Shown: positions 19,196 to 26,694 of the stretch, one piece after another
How positions within the stretch are numbered: the first letter of the stretch is position 1
Layout of the letters: every line of letters starts with the position of its first letter
Origin: Symploca sp. SIO3C6
GTDB taxonomy: Bacteria > Cyanobacteriota > Cyanobacteriia > Cyanobacteriales > Coleofasciculaceae
NCBI GenBank assembly: GCA_010692425.1
Contig: JAAHHJ010000051.1
Coordinates: forward strand, 1 to 37,009
Length of the DNA stretch: 37,009 bases
Direction of reading: 5' to 3'
Notes under the pieces: generated by a model
Databases searched by the model: none
Told to the model about the DNA's origin: nothing
Seen by the model: only the letters and a program-made list of their open reading frames with translations
Made by a program: the position numbers and the translations under genes

Positions 19196-19317
19196 TAAGT
19201 AGCTGCGACATTTATATTTGTAAGGTTACTGGTTAAGGCAGGGTGTAGATTGTAAGGTGATTTCAGTGGATTTCATAATTCTTTACACAGTCAAGTTTAT
19301 TGATGTCCGACTACTTA
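19196..19317 (-). mobile_element. MITE copy 2, inverted relative to copy 1
   Basis: Read on the minus strand, this 122-bp stretch lines up with 17352-17475 end to end. Shared blocks include TAAGTAGTCGGACAT, ACTGTGTAAA, AATTATGAAATC, ACACCCTGCC, AACCAGTAACC and AATGTCGCAG. It has TA at both ends and no coding capacity. With copy 1 it forms a large inverted repeat around the TPR gene. Confidence 0.8.
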
Positions 19318-19416
19318 CATTGCTACCATCAGTCCAAAAATATAGACAAAACTTGAAAAATTCACAAAATGCCTTCTGAGATCGTCTTCTAGTTAGAGAG
19401 TACCCAGAAACTTAAG

Positions 19417-20034
19417 ATGACTTTCTCCCAAGATGGCATCAACCAAGCTGCTGCTGCGAAGGCACAGGCTCGGCAACAAATAGAAAATGCACGCAAGATT
19501 ATGATGGATGCCCGTCAGCAGGTAGCTGACTCCATCAAGCAGCAGGTGGCAGAGATTAAGGCGGAGCATGCTCAAAAAGCGGCAGAAGCTGCTAGGGCAG
19601 CAAAAACAGACGCCGAGCCCGAGCAACAGCCTAATAGCACGGTGACACGGAGACAAGCGCAATTGGCTAAATTACTTATGATCCTGACCAAACAGAATGA
19701 AGTAAGTCAAGAAGAGAATACGGAACAGATCATAGAGGCAGTAAAAACAGCTACTGAAGTTTCTGATCAAGCAGCAGGATTATTTCAAACCTTATCTAAA
19801 TCCGAATCTCAGGATGAGGAACAAATTATAGATGTAGAAGCAACAGCTATTGAAGTTTCTGATCAAGCAGCAGAATTATTTCAAGCCTTATCTAAGTCCG
19901 AATCTCAGGATGAGGAACAAATTATAGATGTAGAAGCAACAGCTATTGAAGTTTCTGATCAAGCAACGGGATTATTTCAAGCCTTATCTAAGTCCGAATC
20001 TCAGGATGAGGAAACCATTAATTCAGAGTCTTAG
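19417..20034 (+). CDS. Ala/Gln-rich coiled-coil protein with 32-aa tandem repeats
   Basis: This 205-aa protein is not a recognised family. Residues 10-70 are an Ala-, Gln- and Lys-rich helix (AAAAKAQARQQIENARKIM, QVADSIKQQVAEI) predicted as a coiled coil. Residues about 100-200 hold three copies of a 32-aa acidic repeat containing EVSDQAAxLFQ and LSKSESQDEE. The last two copies are almost identical at the DNA level (96-bp period from 19810, 19906 and 20002), so the expansion is recent. It has no signal peptide. It starts a three-gene run with the formyltransferase-like gene (13-base gap) and the 646-aa gene (29-base gap). Its composition recalls the coiled-coil tail of the RebB fusion at 25429, but homology is not shown. 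Confidence 0.7.
   Translation: MTFSQDGINQAAAAKAQARQQIENARKIMMDARQQVADSIKQQVAEIKAEHAQKAAEAARAAKTDAEPEQQPNSTVTRRQAQLAKLLMILTKQNEVSQEENTEQIIEAVKTATEVSDQAAGLFQTLSKSESQDEEQIIDVEATAIEVSDQAAELFQALSKSESQDEEQIIDVEATAIEVSDQATGLFQALSKSESQDEETINSES
19810..20017 (+). repeat. 96-bp in-frame tandem repeat
   Basis: Units begin CAGGATGAGGAA at 19810, 19906 and 20002; the first two full units are nearly identical and the third is cut short by the stop. An older, diverged unit precedes them at about 19714. The repeat preserves the reading frame. Confidence 0.9.
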
Positions 20035-20047
20035 GGAAGTCTAAACT

Positions 20048-21046
20048 ATGCGTATTGGCTTATTGCTCAACCACTGGCCTTTACTATCAATTCTTGAGCC
20101 TTTAATTCAAAAAGGTTGGCTGGTTGGTTTGGCAGCAGAAGAAGGAAAAAATGAGTTGGTTACTGGGTTTAAACTGGTTAGTCAACAATATCAAATTCCC
20201 TATATTGGGCTTACTAAAACTAACTTTGCTAACTGCTTATCTAAATGGTTGGAGCAAACTAAACCTGATGTAGTCTTAGTTTCAACTCTTGCTTATAAGA
20301 TTCCTGCTGATTTACTCCAGATTCCCACCTACGGTTTCTTTAACTTTCACTATGGTTTGTTGCCTAATTATCGAGGCCCTGATACAATTTTTTGGCCGAT
20401 CCGTAATCAGGAAGCTTGTGGTGGCTTTACTATCCATAAGATGGATGCTGATTGGGATACAGGTGCGATCGCTCACTTGCAACCTGTACCGATTGAGGTG
20501 GAAGATACCCATGGTCTATATCTCAATAAGCTAGCCCAAATGCTTCCTCAGGCAGCTATTGAGTTCATCGATAACTTATCAGCACAAGGAGATAAACTAC
20601 CTCTAGTTACTCAAGAGCCTGGTATTGGTAAGTATTGGTCTAAACCTAGTTTTGAAGATTTATGTATTCGTTGGCATGAACAATCTGCTAGAGAAGTTCA
20701 TGCTTTGGTTCGAGCTAGTAATCCTAGATATGGAGGAGCTGTTGCTTTTTTGAGGGGGGTTCCGTTACATATTCTCCAGGTGAGTTTGGTGGAGCAGACA
20801 ACTCAGCATACCCTACAACCAGGTGAAATTGCTGTTACTAGTTCTGAGGAAGGTACAGTAGTGTGCTCTCAGGATGGAAATCTTTTACGTCTGGATGCAG
20901 TACAAACCCCGGAGGGGTTGTTTACTGGGAATAAGTTGCCGACAATTTTTGGTATTCAAGTGGGTGAAGTTTTGTCTATACCTGAGCGTTTTCAAGAGAC
21001 TTTGCAAAAAAATGAAATAAAGAAAAAATCACATCATAGTAACTAA
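20048..21046 (+). CDS. Formyltransferase-fold enzyme (methionyl-tRNA formyltransferase-like)
   Basis: This 332-aa protein has the Formyl_trans_N domain. The key residues are N99 and H101 (FNFHYGLLPNYRGP) and D137 (DADWDTGAI), equivalent to the Asn/His/Asp set of Fmt and related 10-formyl-THF enzymes. A C-terminal OB-like part follows (about 205-310). It is close in size to Fmt (about 310-330 aa). The N-terminal half before residue 80 is diverged, and the usual MGTPxFA start is absent (MRIGLLLNHWPLLS). It is therefore probably not the housekeeping Fmt but a specialised formyltransferase acting on an amino sugar, amine or peptide N-terminus. It lies in a tight run between the repeat protein and the 646-aa protein. 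Confidence 0.85.
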   Translation: MRIGLLLNHWPLLSILEPLIQKGWLVGLAAEEGKNELVTGFKLVSQQYQIPYIGLTKTNFANCLSKWLEQTKPDVVLVSTLAYKIPADLLQIPTYGFFNFHYGLLPNYRGPDTIFWPIRNQEACGGFTIHKMDADWDTGAIAHLQPVPIEVEDTHGLYLNKLAQMLPQAAIEFIDNLSAQGDKLPLVTQEPGIGKYWSKPSFEDLCIRWHEQSAREVHALVRASNPRYGGAVAFLRGVPLHILQVSLVEQTTQHTLQPGEIAVTSSEEGTVVCSQDGNLLRLDAVQTPEGLFTGNKLPTIFGIQVGEVLSIPERFQETLQKNEIKKKSHHSN

Positions 21047-21075
21047 CACTATTAACTTAGATATTAAAAGGTGAA

Positions 21076-23016
21076 ATGACAATGACAACACGACAACAGC
21101 GACTCAAGCAAGGAAGAAATATTTTAAAACAGACAAATCCTGAACGTATTTATAGTTTAAAAAACATAGGACTGTATGATTATTTAGGTATTAATTATAC
21201 CTACTGGTTGTTAAATTTGTTAAAGCCATTTGAGTGTATTAAGAAGGATGAGTATGATAATTATTGGTTAGATATTTTGACTGATAATAATAAATTAACA
21301 TCTCAACAAAAAAAGAAAATTGAAACAGCTATTAGCAAGAATAGCACTAGCGAACATAAAGTTATTTGGGATGTAGAAGAGGTAATTGATTTACTGTTCT
21401 ACTACTTATATTGCCAAGAAATAAGCGATAAATTCATCAACCCAACCAATTATAATATTCCAGATCGTTTTCAATTAATTTGTATTAAGCATGAACAACT
21501 AAAGGAACAAAAAATAACTATTAATGATTTTCTTAATTGGTTCTCTGAAACAGCTGATTATTTACTAGATACTACTAACATTTTAGATAATCCAATTAAA
21601 CCTGGAGAAGCATATTTCCCTGAAGGAGTAAGGAGTGACCTCAAAAAAAAGTTAAGTTTTACAGTAAGAACTCTAAAAAAAGCTGCCCAAGAACCTGTAA
21701 ATAAGGACGTAACTTCACTAATCAAAGACGATGAAATATCAGAAATAACAATGTTCCTCAATACTCAAATGGGCAACCATTTTCAAGAGGAAGATTTAGA
21801 GGCATTACTGCGAGATACTAAACTACTTTTTAGAGCTGAACACCTTAATTTAATCAATAGAGAATTACTTCCTTGGGAAGTATTGTTTGAATACTTAGGT
21901 AGTGCTTTTGAAATTGCTTTCAAGCAGTTTAATTTTATTATTAAAGACATTAATTCAGATGATTTAAAGATCAAGCCTGAACTTTTTTTAAAGGATCCTA
22001 TTTTCTGGCAAAAAGTAGCAATTTATTCTTTATCTACTGCCGCAGCTATAGGAGTAACAGCAGCTACTGGAGGTCTTGCTGTTATAACACTAGCAACTGT
22101 AGTGACAGTCGCATCAACTACTAAGAAAATCAAGACCTTCTTGTTGCATGGCGCAAAAAAAGTAGGACTTTTACAAAAGAAAAAAGTTGATTTCTCACAG
22201 TCAGAGTTAAATAGATTATCTGGTGTCAAAAATACAGCAGAATTTAGGCTACTCTTAATTGATAAGATATCAGAACTATGGCAGCAGGCAGTAGATGTGG
22301 TAGATATAACACCAGATATTGATTTAGGTTTAATACTAGATTACGTCTATTACCAAACCTTGAGAGGTCTAAAAGTAGGGCTGAAGACGACTTATGATGA
22401 AAATCAAGGAAATCCTGAAGCTCTTGGCACACAGCAGGACATATATCCAATGCATAATGAAAAGAGGAAGCTAGAAAAAAATAACCTTGTACGCAAAGCT
22501 CGTAATATGCTGGAGAAAGCTTTTGAATACAGATTTGAAAATCTTTTGAATGGATTGCGTATGATTCCTGAACTTCGCGATTATACCTCTCCTCTAGGCT
22601 ATAATTCACTCATGCGGCGCTTTGAATTGCAGTTATGGGAGGGATGGCTAAGAGTATTTCACGAACAAGCAATAGCTGCAGGAAAAGCTAAGAAAACTAT
22701 AAAAGAGCCAGTTAACTTTACGAAAGCCGTTGAAAGGATTAAATCTGTAGCCAAGGAGGAGTTCGATTTATTGACGTTCAAAGGAAAAGATATAACCATA
22801 GCCAATCAAACCACTCAGCTTTACAAGGTGTGGTTGAGCGCACACACAGACGAATACTTACAATGGGATAAGCTAATACAACCTGAAAACAGGTATTTTG
22901 AATCAGATCCCTTCAATAAGGAAAATTCTTCTGAACAAAAAGATAATATATATAAGGACAAAGATTTTTTGTTTCTTCTTGATCAGCAAATGCTTACAAC
23001 TACAGAAAAATCATAA
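21076..23016 (+). CDS. 646-aa protein of unknown function with one long hydrophobic segment
   Basis: I do not recognise this protein. It is mostly helical and charged (Lys/Glu/Asn-rich). One apolar, Ala/Gly/Thr/Val-rich stretch at residues 316-346 (IYSLSTAAAIGVTAATGG, then LAVITLATVVTVAST) is long enough for a transmembrane helix or tight hairpin. Lys-rich residues follow (KKIKTF). The N-terminal 300 residues contain aromatic-rich segments (YDYLGINYTYWLLNLL). It has no signal peptide. It is the last gene of the plus-strand run and converges with the reb array 170 bases away. A pore-forming or membrane-associated effector is conceivable from the hydrophobic segment, but this is speculation. 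Confidence 0.65.
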   Translation: MTMTTRQQRLKQGRNILKQTNPERIYSLKNIGLYDYLGINYTYWLLNLLKPFECIKKDEYDNYWLDILTDNNKLTSQQKKKIETAISKNSTSEHKVIWDVEEVIDLLFYYLYCQEISDKFINPTNYNIPDRFQLICIKHEQLKEQKITINDFLNWFSETADYLLDTTNILDNPIKPGEAYFPEGVRSDLKKKLSFTVRTLKKAAQEPVNKDVTSLIKDDEISEITMFLNTQMGNHFQEEDLEALLRDTKLLFRAEHLNLINRELLPWEVLFEYLGSAFEIAFKQFNFIIKDINSDDLKIKPELFLKDPIFWQKVAIYSLSTAAAIGVTAATGGLAVITLATVVTVASTTKKIKTFLLHGAKKVGLLQKKKVDFSQSELNRLSGVKNTAEFRLLLIDKISELWQQAVDVVDITPDIDLGLILDYVYYQTLRGLKVGLKTTYDENQGNPEALGTQQDIYPMHNEKRKLEKNNLVRKARNMLEKAFEYRFENLLNGLRMIPELRDYTSPLGYNSLMRRFELQLWEGWLRVFHEQAIAAGKAKKTIKEPVNFTKAVERIKSVAKEEFDLLTFKGKDITIANQTTQLYKVWLSAHTDEYLQWDKLIQPENRYFESDPFNKENSSEQKDNIYKDKDFLFLLDQQMLTTTEKS

Positions 23017-23187
23017 CAAGTCTTAAACAAGTTAATAAATAGACTGGTGCTTACACATAGCTATACTGAGACATGAAAAGATTGAGGCAATTGGATGGAG
23101 AACCAAGTATCGAGCTGAAGAATTAATGCTCAATACTTAGTCCACACTCAGATCAATTCAAGGATGCCAAGTTTGTCTAAATCAATC

Positions 23188-23514
23188 TCAACCAGAAGGA
23201 AAATTCTTGAGTACATTTGCTGCCGCCGTACCCACTTTGGTAAAATTCTCGGTAGCAGTAACCACATTTGCTTGAGCCGCAGCGAGAACTGGTGCATAAC
23301 GTCCTACATTCACTGGGACCTTTTCCAACATTTTTTCTAGGCAAACAGCTGACACTGCTGCCGATACCATTAAATTAGTTCGTAGGTAATCAGTAGCATC
23401 TTGTACCGTAATCGCCATCGAGTTTGCCACCGACTGATAGGCTTTACCTGCTCCCTCAGTTTTCACCACCTTTGGATCAATTACTTGGGAGTTAATCTCA
23501 TTTAAATTACTCAT
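23188..23514 (-). CDS. Divergent Reb-like small protein (paralogue of the gene at 24943)
   Basis: This 108-aa protein shares VKTEGAGKAYQ, a NSMAI-VQD motif, TDYLR and a GxxxANVLKNFPSG end with the 116-aa protein at 24943. The YQ..xxSMxIxVQ pattern parallels the core YQT..xSLSLSxQNA of RebB. It lacks the canonical N-terminal VTDAVTQANVKVLG block. I take it as a remote Reb-type structural or accessory subunit, with lower certainty than the true RebB genes. It has one Cys (in AVCLEKML). It is the last gene of the minus-strand array and has no strong ribosome site (only TAGG close to the ATG). Confidence 0.6.
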   Translation of the reverse strand: MSNLNEINSQVIDPKVVKTEGAGKAYQSVANSMAITVQDATDYLRTNLMVSAAVSAVCLEKMLEKVPVNVGRYAPVLAAAQANVVTATENFTKVGTAAANVLKNFPSG

Positions 23515-23655
23515 CCTACAGTTCTATTTATGTACAACAATTGTCGTCAACAAGTAATAGGAAACAGAGAGTGTTTATATTCTGTACACACTCATTCTAT
23601 TAGCAGAAAAATCTGCAAAAAAATGCAACTAGAAGCAAATGACTTTAGTAACCTT

Positions 23656-23877
23656 CTAGAGCTTATCCATAATTTTCTTGCAGGCTACTGAGACAATAGC
23701 TTCATTGACCTTTTGCATATTAGACTGCACCAGCCCCGCGCTTTCCATAACCAAGCTGAGTGAATGAGCCATAGTTTGGTAAACCATACCCATTGAATAG
23801 GCTGGCACCTCCCCTAACACCTTCACATTCGCTTGAGTCACTGAGTCTGTAATCTGACTATTAACTTGATCAGCCAT
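23656..23877 (-). CDS. RebB-family R-body protein (short form)
   Basis: This 73-aa protein is the RebB ('killing trait') domain almost alone: SQITDSVTQANVKVLGE, then YSMGMVYQTMAHSLSLVM and a helical tail ending in a Cys (VACKKIMDKL). RebB proteins form or help assemble R-bodies, coiled protein ribbons that unroll and were first known from Caedibacter. It is close to the 74-aa copy at 26399 (shared NSQITD, SMGMVYQTMAHSLSL). No clear ribosome site is visible. Confidence 0.85.
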   Translation of the reverse strand: MADQVNSQITDSVTQANVKVLGEVPAYSMGMVYQTMAHSLSLVMESAGLVQSNMQKVNEAIVSVACKKIMDKL

Positions 23878-23935
23878 ACTAGTCTAAGTTATCTCTAATG
23901 ACCTACAACCGTTTGGGTTATGCTTAGGGGTTTGT

Positions 23936-24229
23936 CTATAGGTTACTCTTACTAGAGTCTTGATTCTTGAAGGTTTCGGCTACTTTTTGGATTTGTTCAA
24001 GGGTTTTGAGCAAGTTCTTATCAGCAGCAGAACCCTGAGTGTTGGAATATAGTTGGGCTATGCCTATAGTTGTGGCAGCCTGTTGCAAAATGAAACCCTG
24101 TTGTTGTGCTGCAACTGCATTCTCTACTGCTAATCCCAGAGAATGGGCAACAAGTTGGTTGAGATTTGCCTGTGACTGCGCAGGGGAATTGCCTGCGGTT
24201 TGAGAATCTTCATTGGATGGTTGTGACAT
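23936..24229 (-). CDS. RebB-family protein with shortened N-terminus
   Basis: This 97-aa protein lacks the VTDAVTQANV block but keeps the RebB core: SPAQSQANLNQLVAHSLGLAV followed by ENAVAAQQQ and the LYSNTQGSA segment seen in the long RebB copies (LLYSVDTAAIG). The C-terminal LLKTLEQIQKV matches the position of AILGAVQAM in those copies. GGAGAAGG lies six bases before the ATG. The N-terminus is Ser/Gln/Asn-rich and probably disordered. Confidence 0.8.
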   Translation of the reverse strand: MSQPSNEDSQTAGNSPAQSQANLNQLVAHSLGLAVENAVAAQQQGFILQQAATTIGIAQLYSNTQGSAADKNLLKTLEQIQKVAETFKNQDSSKSNL

Positions 24230-24316
24230 CGCTTACCTTCTCCAAGATGAGACTTAAGTTTTTCTCATACTAACCCAAATAATTTGGGAGTATCCTAAGT
24301 TTTCTACAAGAAGAAA

Positions 24317-24347
24317 AATTATTCGCGAGTATTACTCGCGAATAATT
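24317..24347 (-). terminator. 15-bp perfect palindrome, probable terminator of the 133-aa gene
   Basis: AATTATTCGCGAGTA (24317-24331) and TACTCGCGAATAATT (24333-24347) pair completely around one base. Read on the minus strand it lies just after the 133-aa gene stop and is followed by TTTTTCTTCTT, as in an intrinsic terminator. The CGCGAGTA-TACTCGCG dyad could also serve as an operator for the next gene. Confidence 0.65.
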
Positions 24348-24354
24348 ACAGCAC

Positions 24355-24756
24355 TTATTTATCTTCTTGCTCGCTATCAAAGGATATATCTAGTAAGCTA
24401 TTTTTCAGGGAATCAATTGTTTTTTGTATTTCCTCAACAATTGTTCTTCTAACCACTCCCATTACAGCATCAACATGAGCTTGACTTCCCGCTTTTCCCA
24501 AATGCTTATATTTAGTTAACTTCTTCGGTTCTGTAGTTGTTGGGAAAGTTGGTAAACTAGCATGCAGCTTGTAGTACCAATAAACTTGTTTCGGTTGTCT
24601 AACTCGATAACGTGCCACCCAACAGCCTTCCTGAACTAATTCCCCCTTACTTAGAAAGAAATTTTTGTAGTTTTCCAGAGTAGCCACTGCTGATTGTAAA
24701 CGTTCAATTCTTTCGATTTTGTTTTGTTGATATCGAAGAGAAATTCGTTTTTTCAT
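24355..24756 (-). CDS. 133-aa basic hypothetical protein inside the reb array
   Basis: I do not recognise this protein with confidence. It is basic, with a helical N-terminus (RYQQNKIERIERLQSAVATL), an aromatic centre (CWVARYRVRQPKQVYWYYKL), then KLTKYKHLGKAGSQAHVDA and a long C-terminal helix (RRTIVEEIQKTIDSL) ending in acidic residues. It has no Reb features and no signal peptide. The pattern suggests a small nucleic-acid-binding or plasmid/transposon-type protein, possibly an insertion into the array. A likely terminator follows it. Confidence 0.6.
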   Translation of the reverse strand: MKKRISLRYQQNKIERIERLQSAVATLENYKNFFLSKGELVQEGCWVARYRVRQPKQVYWYYKLHASLPTFPTTTEPKKLTKYKHLGKAGSQAHVDAVMGVVRRTIVEEIQKTIDSLKNSLLDISFDSEQEDK

Positions 24757-24942
24757 CTCTTCAGCTTTCCCTGAAAAACACTTTTTTCTAAAGTAAGCTG
24801 TCGGTAATCCTAGAGGATACCAAAATTTGCGATCAACTATTTATTGGCAAACCTATCAGTAGTAATACAAACTACCTAACCTAATAGATTGCTGCTTGGA
24901 GAATCTAATCCTAGATTCAGAAAAGGAATACATTACACAAAA

Positions 24943-25293
24943 TCATTGATCACCGGATGGAAATTTATTAAGAACGTTACCAGCCTTGAGACCAACGTCT
25001 TCAAATGACTGAGCAGCTGTGCCAATAGTACTTTGAGCCTGCTCAATAACTTTACTATACTGGTCTACCTTCTCAGGATTAGCAACCATCATTTCTGTTG
25101 CCACTGCTACCGCTGTGCTAGCCAACATGCTAATATTGCGTAAATAATCAGTTACATCCTGCACTGCGATCGCCATTGATTGTGATACTGCTTGATAAGC
25201 CTTACCTGCACCCTCAGTCTTAACCACACTAGTTGCTAGGTTGTTATCATGGGCACTCTTAACAGCTTCATTGATAGTACTAAGGTTACTCAT
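24943..25293 (-). CDS. Divergent Reb-like small protein (paralogue of the gene at 23188)
   Basis: This 116-aa protein shares VKTEGAGKAYQ, SQSMAIAVQDVTDYLR and a NVLNKFPSG end with the 108-aa protein at 23188. Its first 25 residues differ (MSNLSTINEAVKSAHDNNLA). The core motif YQ-x3-SMAI-x-VQ resembles the RebB core. As the pair is held within the reb array, both are probably R-body components or accessory proteins. AGGAAG lies about 12 bases before the ATG. A HIP1 site (25166-25173) is inside the gene. Confidence 0.6.
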   Translation of the reverse strand: MSNLSTINEAVKSAHDNNLATSVVKTEGAGKAYQAVSQSMAIAVQDVTDYLRNISMLASTAVAVATEMMVANPEKVDQYSKVIEQAQSTIGTAAQSFEDVGLKAGNVLNKFPSGDQ

Positions 25294-25428
25294 AAGATTC
25301 TAAAACTTCCTGGGTATGGTGTGTGATAATGATGCCGACTAACAATTGAAGTCCATCCCAACTTAATCGATTAAAGTATTGAAGTGGGAGGAAGGATAAC
25401 CCTAAATCTATAGGGAGTTTTCCTTTGC

Positions 25429-26205
25429 CTACATAGCGGCTTCCTTAGCTTTTTTCACTGCCTCCTTGGCTTGAGCAGCTGCCTCCTCGGCTTCAGTAGC
25501 TGTGTGTTCCGCTTGTATAGCATAGTGAGTTGCTATCTCTGGATCTGATGTATTAAGAAGAGCCTTGCTCACCAATGACTGAGTTTTAACTAAGGCTGCA
25601 GAAGCATTTTGTGAGGCTATAGTAGACTCTCGTGCCAGATGGAATACCTTTTTAACTTTTTTTTGAGACTCTAGATCACTGAGTTCAGAAGAAGCCTTTG
25701 TAAGCATATCTTCTGCTACTTTTAAAGCCTCAGAATCATAATCGGCTGCCTGTTTAGCGGCGTCCATTGCTCTTTTAAGGGAATGCTCTGCTAATTTGTG
25801 AGCTTCATCGAGCTGTTTTTGAGTATTTTTTTGTGTCTCCTTATTGTCACCATTAGTCTCCCCCTGGCCGTCAATAGTTGGACTCGGACCATCAGGCTTA
25901 TCCACTGATGGGGGTAGATTGGGATAATTGTCCATCCTTGGAGGATAAGCCTGAGAAGCTGCAGCTTGAGAGAGCGCCGCTTGAGAAGGGGCTGCCAAGA
26001 TTTGCTTACAGGCAGAGGCTATGACTGCCGCATTAATCTGTTGCATGCCACCTTGAGCAGAGACAGAATTCTGCATCAGTAAGCTGATGGAATGGGCCAT
26101 TGATTGATAGACCATGCCCATAGATTGAGCAGGCGCATTCCCCATGATACTGGTAGCAGTTTGGGTAACAGCATCGGTTACCTGTTTATTCACTGTGTCC
26201 GTCAT
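25429..26205 (-). CDS. RebB domain fused to a long coiled-coil tail
   Basis: This 258-aa protein begins with a full RebB domain (residues 1-75: KQVTDAVTQTATSIMG, SMGMVYQSMAHSISLLMQN, ASACKQIL). A Pro/Asp-rich linker (about 88-125: YPPRMDNYPNLPP, DGPSPTIDG) follows, then an Ala/Lys/Glu-rich coiled coil (125-258, ending AEEAAAQAKEAVKKAKEAAM). Ordinary RebB proteins are about 75-110 aa, so the tail is an added domain. It could tether the ribbon, cap it or organise its coiling; that is inference. The first 75 residues are closest to the 74-aa copy at 26399, its upstream neighbour. Confidence 0.82.
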   Translation of the reverse strand: MTDTVNKQVTDAVTQTATSIMGNAPAQSMGMVYQSMAHSISLLMQNSVSAQGGMQQINAAVIASACKQILAAPSQAALSQAAASQAYPPRMDNYPNLPPSVDKPDGPSPTIDGQGETNGDNKETQKNTQKQLDEAHKLAEHSLKRAMDAAKQAADYDSEALKVAEDMLTKASSELSDLESQKKVKKVFHLARESTIASQNASAALVKTQSLVSKALLNTSDPEIATHYAIQAEHTATEAEEAAAQAKEAVKKAKEAAM

Positions 26206-26398
26206 AATTTGTTGCTTCCATATTCAACGTTAGACAAATCTTTGTTAGCGAACACCAATAATTACAGAACTAATTCCTTCAAGTCTGCTTTCAGCCGCAT
26301 GAAAATTGGCAACACTAGCTCTTACGAACACAAATTCGCTCCTGCTACAGCTAGTAAGCTGCTTAATTCCCTTTTATGTTTAGCCAGAATACTTTAAA

Positions 26399-26623
26399 TC
26401 ATTCCCCTAAGGACATGATTCGACGACAGGCTGTCGAAATAATTGCTGCATTCAGTTGCTGCATTCCATTCTGTGCAGAGACAGCATTTTGCATCGACAG
26501 ACTCAGAGAATGTGCCATGGTTTGGTAAACCATACCCATCGATTGAGCAGGTGCATCACCAAGCACTTTGACATTAGCCTGAGTAACAGCATCGGTAATC
26601 TGACTGTTAACAATGTCAGCCAT
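26399..26623 (-). CDS. RebB-family R-body protein (short form)
   Basis: This 74-aa RebB domain protein reads NSQITDAVTQANVKVLGDAP, then SMGMVYQTMAHSLSLSMQNA, then a helix with one Cys (ISTACRRIM). It is nearly the same length as the copy at 23656 and very similar to the N-terminal domain of the 258-aa fusion, so the three form a subfamily (SMGMVYQ). AAGGAACG precedes the ATG at six bases. Confidence 0.87.
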   Translation of the reverse strand: MADIVNSQITDAVTQANVKVLGDAPAQSMGMVYQTMAHSLSLSMQNAVSAQNGMQQLNAAIISTACRRIMSLGE

Positions 26624-26655
26624 AAAGCGTTCCTTGATCTTTGAGTGGTTCTAGC

Positions 26656-26682
26656 TCTGAAAGTCAATTAATAACTTTCAGA
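26656..26682 (-). other. 9-bp hairpin after the 170-aa gene
   Basis: TCTGAAAGT (26656-26664) and ACTTTCAGA (26674-26682) pair around a 9-base loop, 13 bases beyond the 170-aa gene stop on the minus strand. There is no T-run. It may mark mRNA processing or attenuate read-through to the next reb gene. Confidence 0.4.
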
Positions 26683-26694
26683 CCCTTACAGAAA

